From NCBI GenBank assembly GCA_029552245.1, contig JAKPDW010000063.1, positions 1 to 64,000 on the forward strand: 64,000 bases of DNA, written 5' to 3'. Under the pieces are notes generated by a model that was not told where the DNA came from, did not search any database, and was given only the letters and a program-made list of their open reading frames with translations. The position numbers and the translations under genes are program-made. Origin of the DNA: Deltaproteobacteria bacterium (GTDB taxonomy: Bacteria > Desulfobacterota > Desulfomonilia > UBA1062). Shown piece after piece: positions 29,318 through 39,544 of this stretch; position 1 is the stretch's first letter, and each line of letters starts with the position of its first letter.

Positions 29318-29563
29318 TCCAGCCTACCCGCCATGTCCCTGCAGGAGCGCACGCGAACCTGCGCCCCCTGTTGTGAAAGCCGTGCAAAGCTCTCTGGGCA
29401 GAGGGACCCGGACACCCCCCGCCCCGGGGGCGGCCCTTCAGGGAGGCGCACCCTGGCCGCGCCTTGCCTCCCCGGGCGCCCAAGCACCACAGCGTGAGCA
29501 CCCTGCCCGGCCGATTTCTCCACCGAGAACACGCGGAAGCGGCAACCCGTCAGGCCTCACCCC

Positions 29564-29613
29564 TTGACAAGATCGTCCGTACATAATAATAACACCGTTA
29601 GTTTAACGCTGTT
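29564..29613 (+). promoter_or_regulatory. Sigma70-type promoter plus 23 bp palindromic operator upstream of the GRE gene
   Basis: TTGACA 29564-29569, 17 bp, TAATAA 29587-29592; AACACCGTTA-GTT-TAACGCTGTT 29591-29613. Confidence 0.65.
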
Positions 29614-29738
29614 CATGGCTGCAGGGCACCACCTGTGGCCCTGCATGGGAGATGGGCCGCGCAAGCGGGGCTTCCCCTTCGCACGTGAGGCCCGCGAAGA
29701 GGGGTGGGTCCCCTTGCCTCGAGGAAAGGAGGCGCTCG

Positions 29739-32735
29739 ATGGGTCTTGCTGAACCGTTGTCCGATCGATCGGTCTTCAGGCCGACACAGATCATGGTCAC
29801 CACCCTGCTTCGGCTCATGGCCGCGGCCTACACGTGGAGGGGGTCCCTGAACAGGTACCTTGCAAGCGCCACGGGGTGGATAGATTTCACGGTCGGGATC
29901 CGTACCGAGTCCGGCTCGGTGACGGCCGGGATATCCTTCAGGCAAGGCAGGGCCCGTGTGGAAGACCGCGTGCCCGAGGGGGCGGACGTCATCCTCACCT
30001 TCACGAGCGACAGGGCGGTCTTGAAGCTCTTGAACGCGACCCCCACCGAACAGATCTTCATGCTGCTCAAGAGCGAGCTCTTCTACGAGGGGAGCGCGGC
30101 GTACCTCAACTGCTTCTTCTTCCTGCTCTCCGTGCTCATCCACAAGAAGCAGAAGAAACTCATGCTCAAGGAGCGGACCACCCGGTCCAGGCAGCTCCTC
30201 AAGGAGTCGCCCCGGCCGAGGACAGACCTGAGCGAAGGGATCAAGGCGCGGGCGAAGAACCGCCTTGCTGCGGAATCGCGGGATCCGGGCGTGAAATACC
30301 TCGACGAGCCGTACCTGTCCTCATACGGCATCGAGGACTTCCCTCGCCTCCAGAGGTTCTTGGACGAACACTTCACCACGAAGGCCGAAGTCTGCCCCGA
30401 GCTCCCCAAGCTCGTCACCGAGTGGCATCTCGAGAACGGTTTCGAGACAGACCGGCAAGGGAAACCCTGGAACCCGATCATGCGCAAGGCGCTCGCGTTT
30501 CGCCACCTCATGGAGCGGAAGAAACCCATCATCCACAAGGACGACCTCATCGCCGGCACGACCACCACCATGCCCATCGGCGTCGTGGTCTATCCCGAGG
30601 GTCACGGGACCATGATCTGGTCCGAGCTCCTCACCGTGGGCGACCGCACCCTCAACCCGTACGACATCTCTGAAGACACGCGACGGCTCCTCCACCACAC
30701 GGTCTTTCCCTACTGGGCCCACCGCAACTTCAGGGAGTGGGTCCGCGACCGCTACGGAAAGCCGCTGTGCCAGAGGATAGACGAGCGGTTCGCCGTGTAT
30801 TTCGACTGGAAGCAGGCGACCATCTCGCACACCATCCCCGACTTTCCGAAGATCCTGAGGCTCGGCACAAAGGGCATGATCGACGAGATCCGCGCCCACC
30901 TCCAAGACCATCCCCACGACGAGGAGGAGAGGGTGACCCTCGAGGCCATGATCATCGCGCTCGAGGGGCTGCAGGCATACTCCCGCAACCTCGCAAAGCA
31001 GGCATCCATCGATGCGGCTCGAGAGCCGGACCCTGCCCGCAGGGCCGAGCTCGAGCACCTGGCGAAGGTGTGTTCCCAAGTGGTGGAACACCCTGCGCGC
31101 ACCCTGGACGAGGCGGTCAACGCCGTCTGGATCACCTGGGTGGCGCTCCACCAGGAGAGCACGAACGCCGGGCTGTCCCTGGGGAGGCTCGACCAATGGC
31201 TGCAGCCCTACTTCGAGGCAGACATGGCCAAGCTCGCCAGCGAAGAGGAACGCCGCGCGTACATCAAGCACGCCATCGAGCTCGTCGGTTGCTTCTACAT
31301 GCGCTGCACCGACCACCTGCCGCTCACGCCCGACCTGGCGAACTTCTACTTCGGCGGGAGCTCGTCCGACCAGGCCATAACGCTGGGCGGCGTGACGCCT
31401 GAGGGCGAGGACGCGGTGTGCGACATGACCTACATCTTCCTCAAGGTGACGGAGATGCTCAGCATCCGCGACCCGAACGTGAACGCCAGGTACCACCCGC
31501 GCATCAACAGCGACACGTACCTGAAGCGCCTGTGCGAGGTCAACCTGGTGACCGCGGCGACCCCTTCCATGCACAACGACGAGGTGATCTTCACCTCCCT
31601 CTCGCAGTTCGGGTACGACATCAGGGACATCAGGAACTGGTCGGCGACCGGCTGCGTGGAGCCGACGCTCTCGGGGAGGCACATCGGGCACACGAACATG
31701 CAGATGATGAACATGGTCGCGGCCCTCGAGATGGCCCTCAACAACGGGTACCACCCTGTCATGAAGTGGAAGCTGGGGCCTGAGACGGGCAGCGTCGAGA
31801 AGGGGGACTTCAAGACCTTCGACGACTTCTTCGACGCCTTCACGACCCAGTTCAAGTTCCTCATCGACCAGTCCATCGAGTACAACCACATGCTCGCAGA
31901 GGCTCACCAGGAGCTGAGGCCGACCCCCCTGCTCTCTTCCCTGATAGACGGCTGCGTCGACAAGGGGCGGGACGTCACCAAGGGCGGCGCCGTCTACAAC
32001 AGCTCCGGCACGGCGATCATCGGGCTCGCCGACGTGACCGACTCGCTCATGGTGATCAAGAAGCTCGTGTACGACGAGGGGAAGGTCTCGTTCGAGAGGC
32101 TCAAGAAGGCGATCGACGCGAACTTCGAGAACGACCCGGCGCTCTACGCGATGGTGACGAGAAAGGTCCCACTGTTCGGCTCGGGGAGCGAGGAGGCCGT
32201 TGCCATGGCCAACCGCATCGCCAAGTGGGCCCACGACTACTACCAGGGCCTCGATCACTACCGGGGCGGCAAGTACACGGTCGGGTTCTGGTCCATGTCC
32301 AACCACGTGATCTTCGGCACACTCACCGGCGCCCTGCCGTCGGGCAGGCTCGCGGGAAAGCCGTTCACTCCCGGGCTCACCCCCCAGCCCATCGCATCGA
32401 AGAGCCTCCTGGACAACATCAGGGACGTGGCCAAGCTCGACCCCATGAACATCACGAACAACATGGCGTTCAACGTCAAGGTGGTGCCGTCGGCCAAGGA
32501 CACCCGCGAGAAGACCATCGGGGACATGTTCTCCTACGTGAAGACCTACTTCGACATGGGCGGCATGCAGATGCAGATGAACGTGGTGACCTCCGAGACC
32601 CTCCGGGACGCCATGGCCCACCCCGAGAACTACCGCAACCTCCTCGTGAGGATCTCGGGTTACAACGCCTACTTCGTCACCCTCAACAAGGACATGCAGC
32701 TCGAGCTCATCGAGCGCGCAGAGTACGGCATCTGA
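29739..32735 (+). CDS. Glycyl radical enzyme (PFL/glycerol-dehydratase family) with N-terminal SCP-2-like domain
   Basis: GCVEP active-site motif; C-terminal LLVRISGYNAYF glycyl loop; N-terminal about 130 aa SCP-2-like pattern (GWIDFTVGIRTESGSVTAGISFRQGRARVEDRVPEGADVILTFTSDRAVLKLL...). Confidence 0.88.
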   Translation: MGLAEPLSDRSVFRPTQIMVTTLLRLMAAAYTWRGSLNRYLASATGWIDFTVGIRTESGSVTAGISFRQGRARVEDRVPEGADVILTFTSDRAVLKLLNATPTEQIFMLLKSELFYEGSAAYLNCFFFLLSVLIHKKQKKLMLKERTTRSRQLLKESPRPRTDLSEGIKARAKNRLAAESRDPGVKYLDEPYLSSYGIEDFPRLQRFLDEHFTTKAEVCPELPKLVTEWHLENGFETDRQGKPWNPIMRKALAFRHLMERKKPIIHKDDLIAGTTTTMPIGVVVYPEGHGTMIWSELLTVGDRTLNPYDISEDTRRLLHHTVFPYWAHRNFREWVRDRYGKPLCQRIDERFAVYFDWKQATISHTIPDFPKILRLGTKGMIDEIRAHLQDHPHDEEERVTLEAMIIALEGLQAYSRNLAKQASIDAAREPDPARRAELEHLAKVCSQVVEHPARTLDEAVNAVWITWVALHQESTNAGLSLGRLDQWLQPYFEADMAKLASEEERRAYIKHAIELVGCFYMRCTDHLPLTPDLANFYFGGSSSDQAITLGGVTPEGEDAVCDMTYIFLKVTEMLSIRDPNVNARYHPRINSDTYLKRLCEVNLVTAATPSMHNDEVIFTSLSQFGYDIRDIRNWSATGCVEPTLSGRHIGHTNMQMMNMVAALEMALNNGYHPVMKWKLGPETGSVEKGDFKTFDDFFDAFTTQFKFLIDQSIEYNHMLAEAHQELRPTPLLSSLIDGCVDKGRDVTKGGAVYNSSGTAIIGLADVTDSLMVIKKLVYDEGKVSFERLKKAIDANFENDPALYAMVTRKVPLFGSGSEEAVAMANRIAKWAHDYYQGLDHYRGGKYTVGFWSMSNHVIFGTLTGALPSGRLAGKPFTPGLTPQPIASKSLLDNIRDVAKLDPMNITNNMAFNVKVVPSAKDTREKTIGDMFSYVKTYFDMGGMQMQMNVVTSETLRDAMAHPENYRNLLVRISGYNAYFVTLNKDMQLELIERAEYGI

Positions 32736-32774
32736 GACGCTTCTCAAGGCGGCGCGGAAGAAAAGGAGACATGG

Positions 32775-33740
32775 GTGGCCGGATACACCCCGAAGGCGCA
32801 TGAGGATACCGGGACGCTCGGCGAGGCGCTCATCCTGGAGATCAAGCCGAACAGCCTGGACGACGGGAGAGGCATCCGCACGGTGGTGTTCTTCAAGGGC
32901 TGCCCGCTGGACTGCGTGTGGTGCCACAACCCGGAGAGCAAGTCGACGCGCGCCGAGCTCTCCTACGACGCGAAGGCGTGCATCGGCTGCAACACCTGCC
33001 TGGAAGTTTGTCCTGCACAGGCGATCGACCCCGGCTCCCCTTCCTTCGTCGACCGCGCCAGGTGCACCCTGTGCTTCGCCTGCACCGTCGAGTGCCCCAC
33101 GGGCGCGCTCGAACGCGTGGGCATACCCATGGGCGTGGAGGACGTGCTCGCCAGGATCCTCCCTGACAAGCCCTTCTTCGTGACCTCCGGCGGAGGGGTG
33201 ACCCTGTCAGGCGGCGAACCGACCCTCGCCATGGATTTCTCCGCCAGGCTCGCCTCCAGGCTCAAGGCCGAAGGCATCCACACCCTGCTCGAGACCTGCG
33301 GCCTGTTCGACCTCAAGACCTTCACGCACACGCTCATGCCCTTCGTGGACGAGATCTTCTACGACATCAAGATCATGGATGCCGGCCTGCACCGTCGCTT
33401 CTGCGGCGCGGACAACAGGACGATCCTGTCAAACTTCGCCGCTGTCCTGAACATGTCGAGAAACGGGGGACCGGGTGTCCTCCCGAGGATCCCTCTCGTC
33501 CCCGGGATCACGGACACGGACGAGAACATGAACGCCATCGGGAAGTTCCTCGAGGGTCTCGGGTGCAGGCGCGCCGCCGTCCTCGCCTACAACCCCCTCT
33601 GGCCCGAGAAGTGCCTGAAGCTGGGGCTCAAGGTCCCCTTCGAGTTCGAGAAGGAGCACAAGGAAAGGACGTGGTACCCGAGACAACGCCTCTCCCGCGC
33701 GATCGAGATCCTCTCGGGCTATGGCGTGGAGGCCGGGTGA
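32775..33740 (+). CDS. Glycyl-radical enzyme activating enzyme (radical SAM)
   Basis: FFKGCPLDCVWCHNPES (CX3CX2C) plus ferredoxin-like CIGCNTCLEVCP and CTLCFACTVECP. Confidence 0.93.
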   Translation: MAGYTPKAHEDTGTLGEALILEIKPNSLDDGRGIRTVVFFKGCPLDCVWCHNPESKSTRAELSYDAKACIGCNTCLEVCPAQAIDPGSPSFVDRARCTLCFACTVECPTGALERVGIPMGVEDVLARILPDKPFFVTSGGGVTLSGGEPTLAMDFSARLASRLKAEGIHTLLETCGLFDLKTFTHTLMPFVDEIFYDIKIMDAGLHRRFCGADNRTILSNFAAVLNMSRNGGPGVLPRIPLVPGITDTDENMNAIGKFLEGLGCRRAAVLAYNPLWPEKCLKLGLKVPFEFEKEHKERTWYPRQRLSRAIEILSGYGVEAG

Positions 33741-33893
33741 GGCTTGGCCGGCGCCCGAGATGAATGCGCGCTTGTGCGCGGCATCGAGGCGGGCTGTCCT
33801 CGAGGCCTGGATGCACGGTTCCGGGCCTACAGATGGGCGCCGGACCTCGAGGGGGCCCCGGCGCAGAGGGCGGCAGGCTGAAAGAGGAGGTTT

Positions 33894-34742
33894 GTGGTGA
33901 AGGACTTTTCAGGAAAGACCGTGTACATCACGGGTGGATCGAGCGGCATAGGGCTCGAGACGGCGCGGCTGTTCGCCTCGCTGGGCGGCGACGTCGTGAT
34001 TTTCGCCAGGGACGAGGAGAGACTGGCCTCGGCCGCCAGGGACATCGAGGGTCACAGGAGGTCGGGCAGCCAAAAAGTGCACGCGGTCCACATGGACGTG
34101 GCGGACCCGGAATCGGTAAGGACCGGCATCGAGGAAGCCATCGAGAAGGCAGGGCCGCCGCAGGTGGCGATCGCCAACGCGGGCGTCGGGTATGCGGACC
34201 TCTTCATCGACACCCCGCATGAGGCCTTCGACGCGGTCATGAAGACGAACGTCTACGGCGTGCGCTCCTTCGTCGCGAACGTGCTCCCCCACATGGTCGG
34301 GGCGAAGGGGACCATCGTGATTGTCTCCTCCGCCGCCGGGCTCATGGGCATGTACGGCTACACCACCTACGGCACGTCGAAGTACGCGCTTGTCGGGTTC
34401 GCCGAGTGCCTGAGGGCCGAACTGAGAACAATGGGCATGACCGTCACCCTCGTGTGCCCCGGCGAAGTGGACACGCCCTTCGTCCCGAAGGAGGCCGAAC
34501 GCCTGCCCTTCGAATCGCGCGTGGTGAAGAGCTTCTGCGGCCGCATCTCCCCGTCGAGGGTGGCTCACGCGATCGTCAAGGGGGTGGCCGGGAAGCGCTT
34601 CCTGGTCATCCCCGGCGTGCTCACGAACCTCATGTTCGCGCTGCACCGGTTCTCGAACGGCATGCTCACGCGGTACACCTCGGACCTCGTGGTCTTCGTG
34701 CTCAGGTGGTACGTGTCGAAACAGGCCGCAAGGCGCAGGTAG
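33894..34742 (+). CDS. Short-chain dehydrogenase/reductase
   Basis: TGGSSGIGLETARLFA; NAGVGYAD; YTTYGTSKYAL. Confidence 0.9.
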   Translation: MVKDFSGKTVYITGGSSGIGLETARLFASLGGDVVIFARDEERLASAARDIEGHRRSGSQKVHAVHMDVADPESVRTGIEEAIEKAGPPQVAIANAGVGYADLFIDTPHEAFDAVMKTNVYGVRSFVANVLPHMVGAKGTIVIVSSAAGLMGMYGYTTYGTSKYALVGFAECLRAELRTMGMTVTLVCPGEVDTPFVPKEAERLPFESRVVKSFCGRISPSRVAHAIVKGVAGKRFLVIPGVLTNLMFALHRFSNGMLTRYTSDLVVFVLRWYVSKQAARRR

Positions 34743-34788
34743 GATCGCCAGGGAAGCGATCGTTCACCCTCAGGCTCCCCAGGGCCGT

Positions 34789-35232
34789 TCATGTGCGGGC
34801 GGGTTCGACGTGGAGCTCCTCGAGCCAGGACAGTACGCGGTTTCGTATCTCGTCGCGGACCCTGCGGAACTCCTGCAGGCACTCGGCCTGTGTGCCCCTG
34901 CATGCAGCAGGGTCGTCGAAGGCCCAGTGCATACGCACACCGACCCCAGGGAAGACCGCCGGGCAGCTGGCATCCGCCTGGGAGCAGACCGTGATGAGGT
35001 AGCCGAAGAACATCTTGCCCATGTATTCGTCGAGGTGCTTGGACCGCTGGGAACGGATGTCGATGCCGAGCTCGTCCAAGACCTCGACGGTCAAGGGATG
35101 CACTCCCTTGGGCTCGAGGCCTGCGCTGTACGCCTCGAAAGCGTGAGGCGCGTATGTCCTGAGAAACGCCTCGGCCATCTGGCTCCTGGCCGAGTTCCCG
35201 GTGCACAGAAACAGTACTCTTGCCTTATCCAC
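34789..35232 (-). CDS. arsC: Arsenate reductase / low-molecular-weight phosphatase family
   Basis: VLFLCTGNSARSQMAEAFLR; VITVCSQAD-type region. Confidence 0.88.
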   Translation of the reverse strand: MDKARVLFLCTGNSARSQMAEAFLRTYAPHAFEAYSAGLEPKGVHPLTVEVLDELGIDIRSQRSKHLDEYMGKMFFGYLITVCSQADASCPAVFPGVGVRMHWAFDDPAACRGTQAECLQEFRRVRDEIRNRVLSWLEELHVEPART

Positions 35233-35354
35233 GTGCAGCCTCCGCGAAGAATCACACCCTGTTCCGTATACAACCCGAGAAAGATTTCATCCAGTCCCCG
35301 TTTGTGCAGGGACCACGGTGCGCCCAAGCGCCCCGTGGTCCTTGCGCCATCGCG

Positions 35355-36521
35355 TCAGAAATCGTACTGGAGGTGGACACCTACAAGCGTATCGCTCCCG
35401 AGGTCGCTCTTGCCTTCCGACACCTTGTTCTTGTTCGCATCCTTGCCGTAGTCGAAGTAGGCGATCTCGGGCGTGACGGTGAACCCCTTCGCCACCGTGT
35501 ACTCGTAATTGACGAAGGCGCCCATGGTAGAGATGTCGTCCTCGTAGGCGTCCCCCTTCCAGCCGGTTTCAGAACGCTGCATGCCCGCCCCCGCCCTGAA
35601 CACCCCGGGACCGGCCTTGAGGGATACCTGGGCCCAGCCGCCCAGGCTGTCGATATCCTCTATGTCGTTTCCCGCCTCATCGGCAACCGGCTTGCCGAAC
35701 ACCGTGGATGGGCTGTTCTTTCTCTTGTCGAGATCGAAGACAGAAAGGTTTTGTCCATACCAGAGGCCTCCCGTGAACGTCGCGGGGTCCGCCTTCACAC
35801 TGCCGCTCAAGCACAGGCCGTAAGTGGCCACGGTGATGTCCTTGGTATCGGGGTTGTCGTCGTTGGCCTTGTTCCTGAACTGCTGATAGAAGGCGCTGGG
35901 GGAGACGGAGATGCCGCCGTCCTTGTACTCGAAGGCGGCGGCGACGGCGGGCATCGCCTTTTCCTTGAGATGATCCCCCGAGACGGAGACGTACTCGTCT
36001 GCCACGCCTCGCGGCTCTTCTATCGCGACCTTGAAGGCGACCGCGCCGGAAGCGACCGTGTATCGTACCTGGGGTCTTCTGTTGTTGTAGAGGTACCCGA
36101 AACCCTGGAGGTTCAGGTCGTCGTTGAGCCTCTGGTCCGGCCTCAACTCTGAGAACACCGTGTCGGTCTGGCCGAAGAGTATCCCGCGGCCCTCTCCCAG
36201 GTCATAGGAGGCGTAGACATGTCTCACGCCGACCGAGTTGTCCGTCTTCAGGCCGATCTCCGCGTACCCGGTGATCCCTTCGTAGGCGGCCTTGATCTTG
36301 ACCCTGCTGTTCCCGGGGTTTCTCAGGAAGAAGTCCGTCATGGAGTCGGGTTTTCCCTGCGCGACGTCGCCGTAGTCGGACGACTGCCACCCCACATCCA
36401 GCCGGGCGCTCCCACCCAGCGTCATGTCCACGTCGCCGAGCTTGAAGCTCGCCGCATGGACGCCGGAAGACACCGCCAGTGACACACAGGTCAGAAACGC
36501 CAAGATTGTCCGGTTCATCAT
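35355..36521 (-). CDS. Outer-membrane beta-barrel porin-like protein
   Basis: Signal peptide; alternating strands; C-terminal GVHLQYDF. Confidence 0.8.
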   Translation of the reverse strand: MMNRTILAFLTCVSLAVSSGVHAASFKLGDVDMTLGGSARLDVGWQSSDYGDVAQGKPDSMTDFFLRNPGNSRVKIKAAYEGITGYAEIGLKTDNSVGVRHVYASYDLGEGRGILFGQTDTVFSELRPDQRLNDDLNLQGFGYLYNNRRPQVRYTVASGAVAFKVAIEEPRGVADEYVSVSGDHLKEKAMPAVAAAFEYKDGGISVSPSAFYQQFRNKANDDNPDTKDITVATYGLCLSGSVKADPATFTGGLWYGQNLSVFDLDKRKNSPSTVFGKPVADEAGNDIEDIDSLGGWAQVSLKAGPGVFRAGAGMQRSETGWKGDAYEDDISTMGAFVNYEYTVAKGFTVTPEIAYFDYGKDANKNKVSEGKSDLGSDTLVGVHLQYDF

Positions 36522-36682
36522 TCATTCCTCCTGTCTCGATGGGTAGCTGCTGAGGCAAGACCTATGTGTTTCCCGTAAAGGCCGTGTGAAAGGCATATGA
36601 AAAATGCGTGAAGGGCCGTTTTGGGCTGGATCGATCCTCGCGGTCTTTGGTAAGAAATGACAGCGAGAGACGGTAAAGAGCC

Positions 36683-37357
36683 ATGAACACGCTCATCCAC
36701 ATCGTGGACGACGAACCGGACATCATCCAGCTGGTGAGCATCCACCTCAAGAAGGCGGGCTTTGCCGTTCAAGGCTTTCCCGAAGGCGAATCGTTCCTGA
36801 AATCACTGGCCAAGGCGCGGCCGGCCCTCATCATCCTTGACCTCATGTTGCCCGACATGGATGGGTTCGAGATCTGCAAGCTCCTCAAGTCGGACGAGCA
36901 CACCGCGGACATCCCCGTCATCATGCTCACGGCCAAGGGGACGGAGACGGACAAGGTCGAGGGGCTCGAGCTCGGGGCCGACGACTACGTGACCAAGCCC
37001 TTCTCGCCCAAGGAACTCGTGGCGCGGGTCCACTCGGTCCTGCGCAGGGCGGGAAAGCCCTGCGGCGTCCTGAACGTGGGCCACGGCGTCGTGATCGACC
37101 CCGACCGCTTCGAGGTGACAATCGACGGGGCCTGTGTCAACCTGACCGCCGTCGAGTTCAAGATCCTCCTTTTCCTCGCCTCCAACAGGGGCATGGTCCT
37201 TTCCCGCGAGCGCATCCTCGACCACCTGTGGGGCAACGAGAAGGCCGTGCTCGACAGGACGGTGGATGTGCACATCAAGAACATCAGGGCCAAGCTCGGG
37301 CAAGCGGGAAACATCATCAAGAACGTGCGCGGCGTCGGGTACAAACTCCAGCCGTAA
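36683..37357 (+). CDS. OmpR/PhoB-type response regulator
   Basis: Receiver (LIILDLMLPDMDG, TKPFSPKEL) and winged-helix output domain; no histidine kinase adjacent. Confidence 0.93.
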   Translation: MNTLIHIVDDEPDIIQLVSIHLKKAGFAVQGFPEGESFLKSLAKARPALIILDLMLPDMDGFEICKLLKSDEHTADIPVIMLTAKGTETDKVEGLELGADDYVTKPFSPKELVARVHSVLRRAGKPCGVLNVGHGVVIDPDRFEVTIDGACVNLTAVEFKILLFLASNRGMVLSRERILDHLWGNEKAVLDRTVDVHIKNIRAKLGQAGNIIKNVRGVGYKLQP

Positions 37358-37421
37358 GCAGCCCGGTCTCCCTCGCGACATTCCTGGGCAGCACTTGCAA
37401 CGCCCCGAGCGCCACGCCCTC

Positions 37422-37453
37422 CCTCTCGAGATCGAGCGCTCAATCTCGAGAGG
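37422..37453. terminator. Bidirectional hairpin between convergent genes
   Basis: Perfect 11 bp inverted repeat CCTCTCGAGAT / ATCTCGAGAGG. Confidence 0.6.
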
Positions 37454-37574
37454 TGCACGTCCTCATCGAGGGTGGCTCTTCAGGACCCCCAGAATCCCTG
37501 GTACACCTGCACGCAAGCCGTCCCTTCAGCCCGCCTGCATCTGGCGGTCGAGGGGCCTGAAGGCTCTCGGTCTC

Positions 37575-38591
37575 TCAATGAGATCCACGGCCACCACGAC
37601 CTGTTCCACCTCCGCCGGGACCTGACCCGCCGCCTGCATGGTCACCGCCGCCGGAGCCGCCTGACGAGCCGCTTCCACCTCCTGCCCCGCCGCTGCCGCC
37701 GCTCCCGCCGGAACCACTACCGGAAGAGCCGTTGCCTGATGCACCGCCGGTGCCCGGCCCCGACTCACCGCTCCCACCGCTCCCCAGGCGACCCTGCCCG
37801 TCACCGAAGCCCTGCTGTGCGGAGCCCGCCCCATGCCTGCCAAGGCCGTCGGCGTTCACCCCGCTCTTGATCTGGTTCTCATACCTCGCCGCGAGCCCTG
37901 AGGGGTTCCCGAGTCTCACCTGGCTCATGAAGGTCAATCGCAGCCGCTCCATGTCCTGTGCGCTCCACGAACGCTCGAGCGCCCGGCAGACCACACCGGA
38001 GGACGCGGTTCCGCCGGCGCCGCTCCTGGACATCTCGCGAGCAGCCATGAAACTCTGGAGGGAGAGCTGCAGCGCCTGATCCCGGGTCATGGTCCTGCTT
38101 CTGGTCTTCAGCCTGAGTTGTATGGCCGTAACGTCACCCTCTGCCATGCCTGCCGCCAGGCATTCTGCAATGACATCCCCCAACATAGAGCGCTCTCTGA
38201 TCTGTCCGAGGATCTCCTCGGCCTGCCCGTAAGCAAAAAGATATCTCAGCCTCACCTTCTCCATGGCCCGGACAGTGTCCCGAGCGCCCACGTGCTTGGC
38301 CATGCCCTCGTAGGCCTTGTCCATGGCAGGCCTTACCGGGAGGCCCTGGCGGACCATCTGCCGGATCACCTCGTGAGCAGCGAGGATCTCCTGCTCCTTG
38401 TACCGGTTCTGGATCATCTGCCGGGTGAGCCTGACGGCATCGCCTTCCGGTATGCCGAGCCTGATCATCTCCCTGGTACTCGTCATCACCTGCAGGGTGA
38501 CCCTCTCTCCCAGTTCCTCGCTTACCGCATCCGCCAGCGCGGTGGTGGACACGAGGAGGATGGCCGCGATCGCACCGAGTGTCTTCTTCAT
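37575..38591 (-). CDS. Secreted protein with helical body and long Gly/Ser-rich tail
   Basis: Signal peptide MKKTLGAIAAILLVSTTALA; GGSGGSGGAGGGSGSSGG tail. Confidence 0.75.
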   Translation of the reverse strand: MKKTLGAIAAILLVSTTALADAVSEELGERVTLQVMTSTREMIRLGIPEGDAVRLTRQMIQNRYKEQEILAAHEVIRQMVRQGLPVRPAMDKAYEGMAKHVGARDTVRAMEKVRLRYLFAYGQAEEILGQIRERSMLGDVIAECLAAGMAEGDVTAIQLRLKTRSRTMTRDQALQLSLQSFMAAREMSRSGAGGTASSGVVCRALERSWSAQDMERLRLTFMSQVRLGNPSGLAARYENQIKSGVNADGLGRHGAGSAQQGFGDGQGRLGSGGSGESGPGTGGASGNGSSGSGSGGSGGSGGAGGGSGSSGGSGGGDHAGGGSGPGGGGTGRGGRGSH

Positions 38592-38642
38592 GGATCTCTC
38601 CTTTTCGATCGATGGTGTTACAACGAACGTGCAGGTAAAAGG

Positions 38643-38969
38643 TTACATGCCCGGCACGTAGACGCAGTTTGCAGACCCGAACCCGTCGAGCTCCGCGTAT
38701 GGGCAGTCCGGGAGGTAGACCTCCCCGTCCACGAGGTAGAAGTAGCTGAACGGTGAGCCTGCAGGCATGCTCGCCTCCCATGTCGACCCGTGGACTCGTG
38801 TCGCCTCGTGCAAAACGAAGCCGTCCAGGGACGACGCGAACAGGACATCCCTGGCATGGGGGGCCTCGAGGGTCAGGATCACACGGTCTCCCTCAATATG
38901 GACCCCGTGGTGCGTGCACCCTGTGACGAGGAGCGCCAGGCCCACGAACACAGCTGCGAGCCGCATCAT
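38643..38969 (-). CDS. Lipoprotein with early-set/CBM48-like fold
   Basis: Lipobox LALLVTGC; FSYFYLVDGEVYLPDCPYAELDGFGSANCVYVP resembles isoamylase-N/CBM48 pattern. Confidence 0.6.
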   Translation of the reverse strand: MMRLAAVFVGLALLVTGCTHHGVHIEGDRVILTLEAPHARDVLFASSLDGFVLHEATRVHGSTWEASMPAGSPFSYFYLVDGEVYLPDCPYAELDGFGSANCVYVPGM

Positions 38970-39544
38970 GTCCCCACCCTCACTACCAGTATGGAGTTCT
39001 CTGAACCGAAGTCGTCTTTCTCCCGGGAGATGACGGTGGGATCCGCGATGCGCTTCTCCCCGTCAAGGACGAACACGTAGCGGTGCTCTCCGGGCTCGAC
39101 GGGAAGCGACGTCTCCCAGTACCCGCTCATCGAGACGCGCTCCATGGGCACCCTCTTCCAGCCGGTGAAGTCCCCCATGATCTCGGCCCGGGAGATATCG
39201 GGTTGGTAGATGACGAACCGGTACGATCCCTGTGCGACTTTCCCATCGACCCGGGGGCTTTCCGGGCGGAGCACGAATACCGCGACGATCGCCGCGACGG
39301 CCGCAACCGCCGCGGCGGCGATCTGCAGGCGGCGTCTCCGTACGAGGGGGAGCACGCCGGTTGTGGCCATCACCACTTCGGGCGCTTCTTCGACCACCTC
39401 CGAGCGCAACTCCTTCTCCAGATCGAGAAATTCCATGGTGCGGTCCTTGAATGTCCTGTCGTGGTGGATGAGTTCCACGAACTCCCTCTTGTCGTCGAGG
39501 TCGAGCTCATCATCGATGTACATGCTTATCAGTTCATCTCTCAT
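38966..39544 (-). CDS. Anti-sigma-type membrane protein with C-terminal CBM48/AMPK-glycogen-binding-like domain
   Basis: Short cytoplasmic N-terminus, TM helix (LQIAAAAVAAVAAIVAVFVL), AEIMGDFTGWKRVPM...GYWETSLPVEPGEHRYVFVLDG...FGSENSILVV. Confidence 0.75.
   Translation of the reverse strand: MRDELISMYIDDELDLDDKREFVELIHHDRTFKDRTMEFLDLEKELRSEVVEEAPEVVMATTGVLPLVRRRRLQIAAAAVAAVAAIVAVFVLRPESPRVDGKVAQGSYRFVIYQPDISRAEIMGDFTGWKRVPMERVSMSGYWETSLPVEPGEHRYVFVLDGEKRIADPTVISREKDDFGSENSILVVRVGT

Noticed and set aside
28755-29563. Several ORFs in the 985 bp gap before the GRE (28773..29567, 28958..29497 and others)
   Set aside because: No domain-like pattern, mutually overlapping, and they traverse non-triplet-period repeats.
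26360-32927. Very long minus-strand ORFs 26360..28435 and 30321..32927
   Set aside because: Antisense to activator, ACS-like and GRE genes with clear motifs; composition typical of antisense frames.
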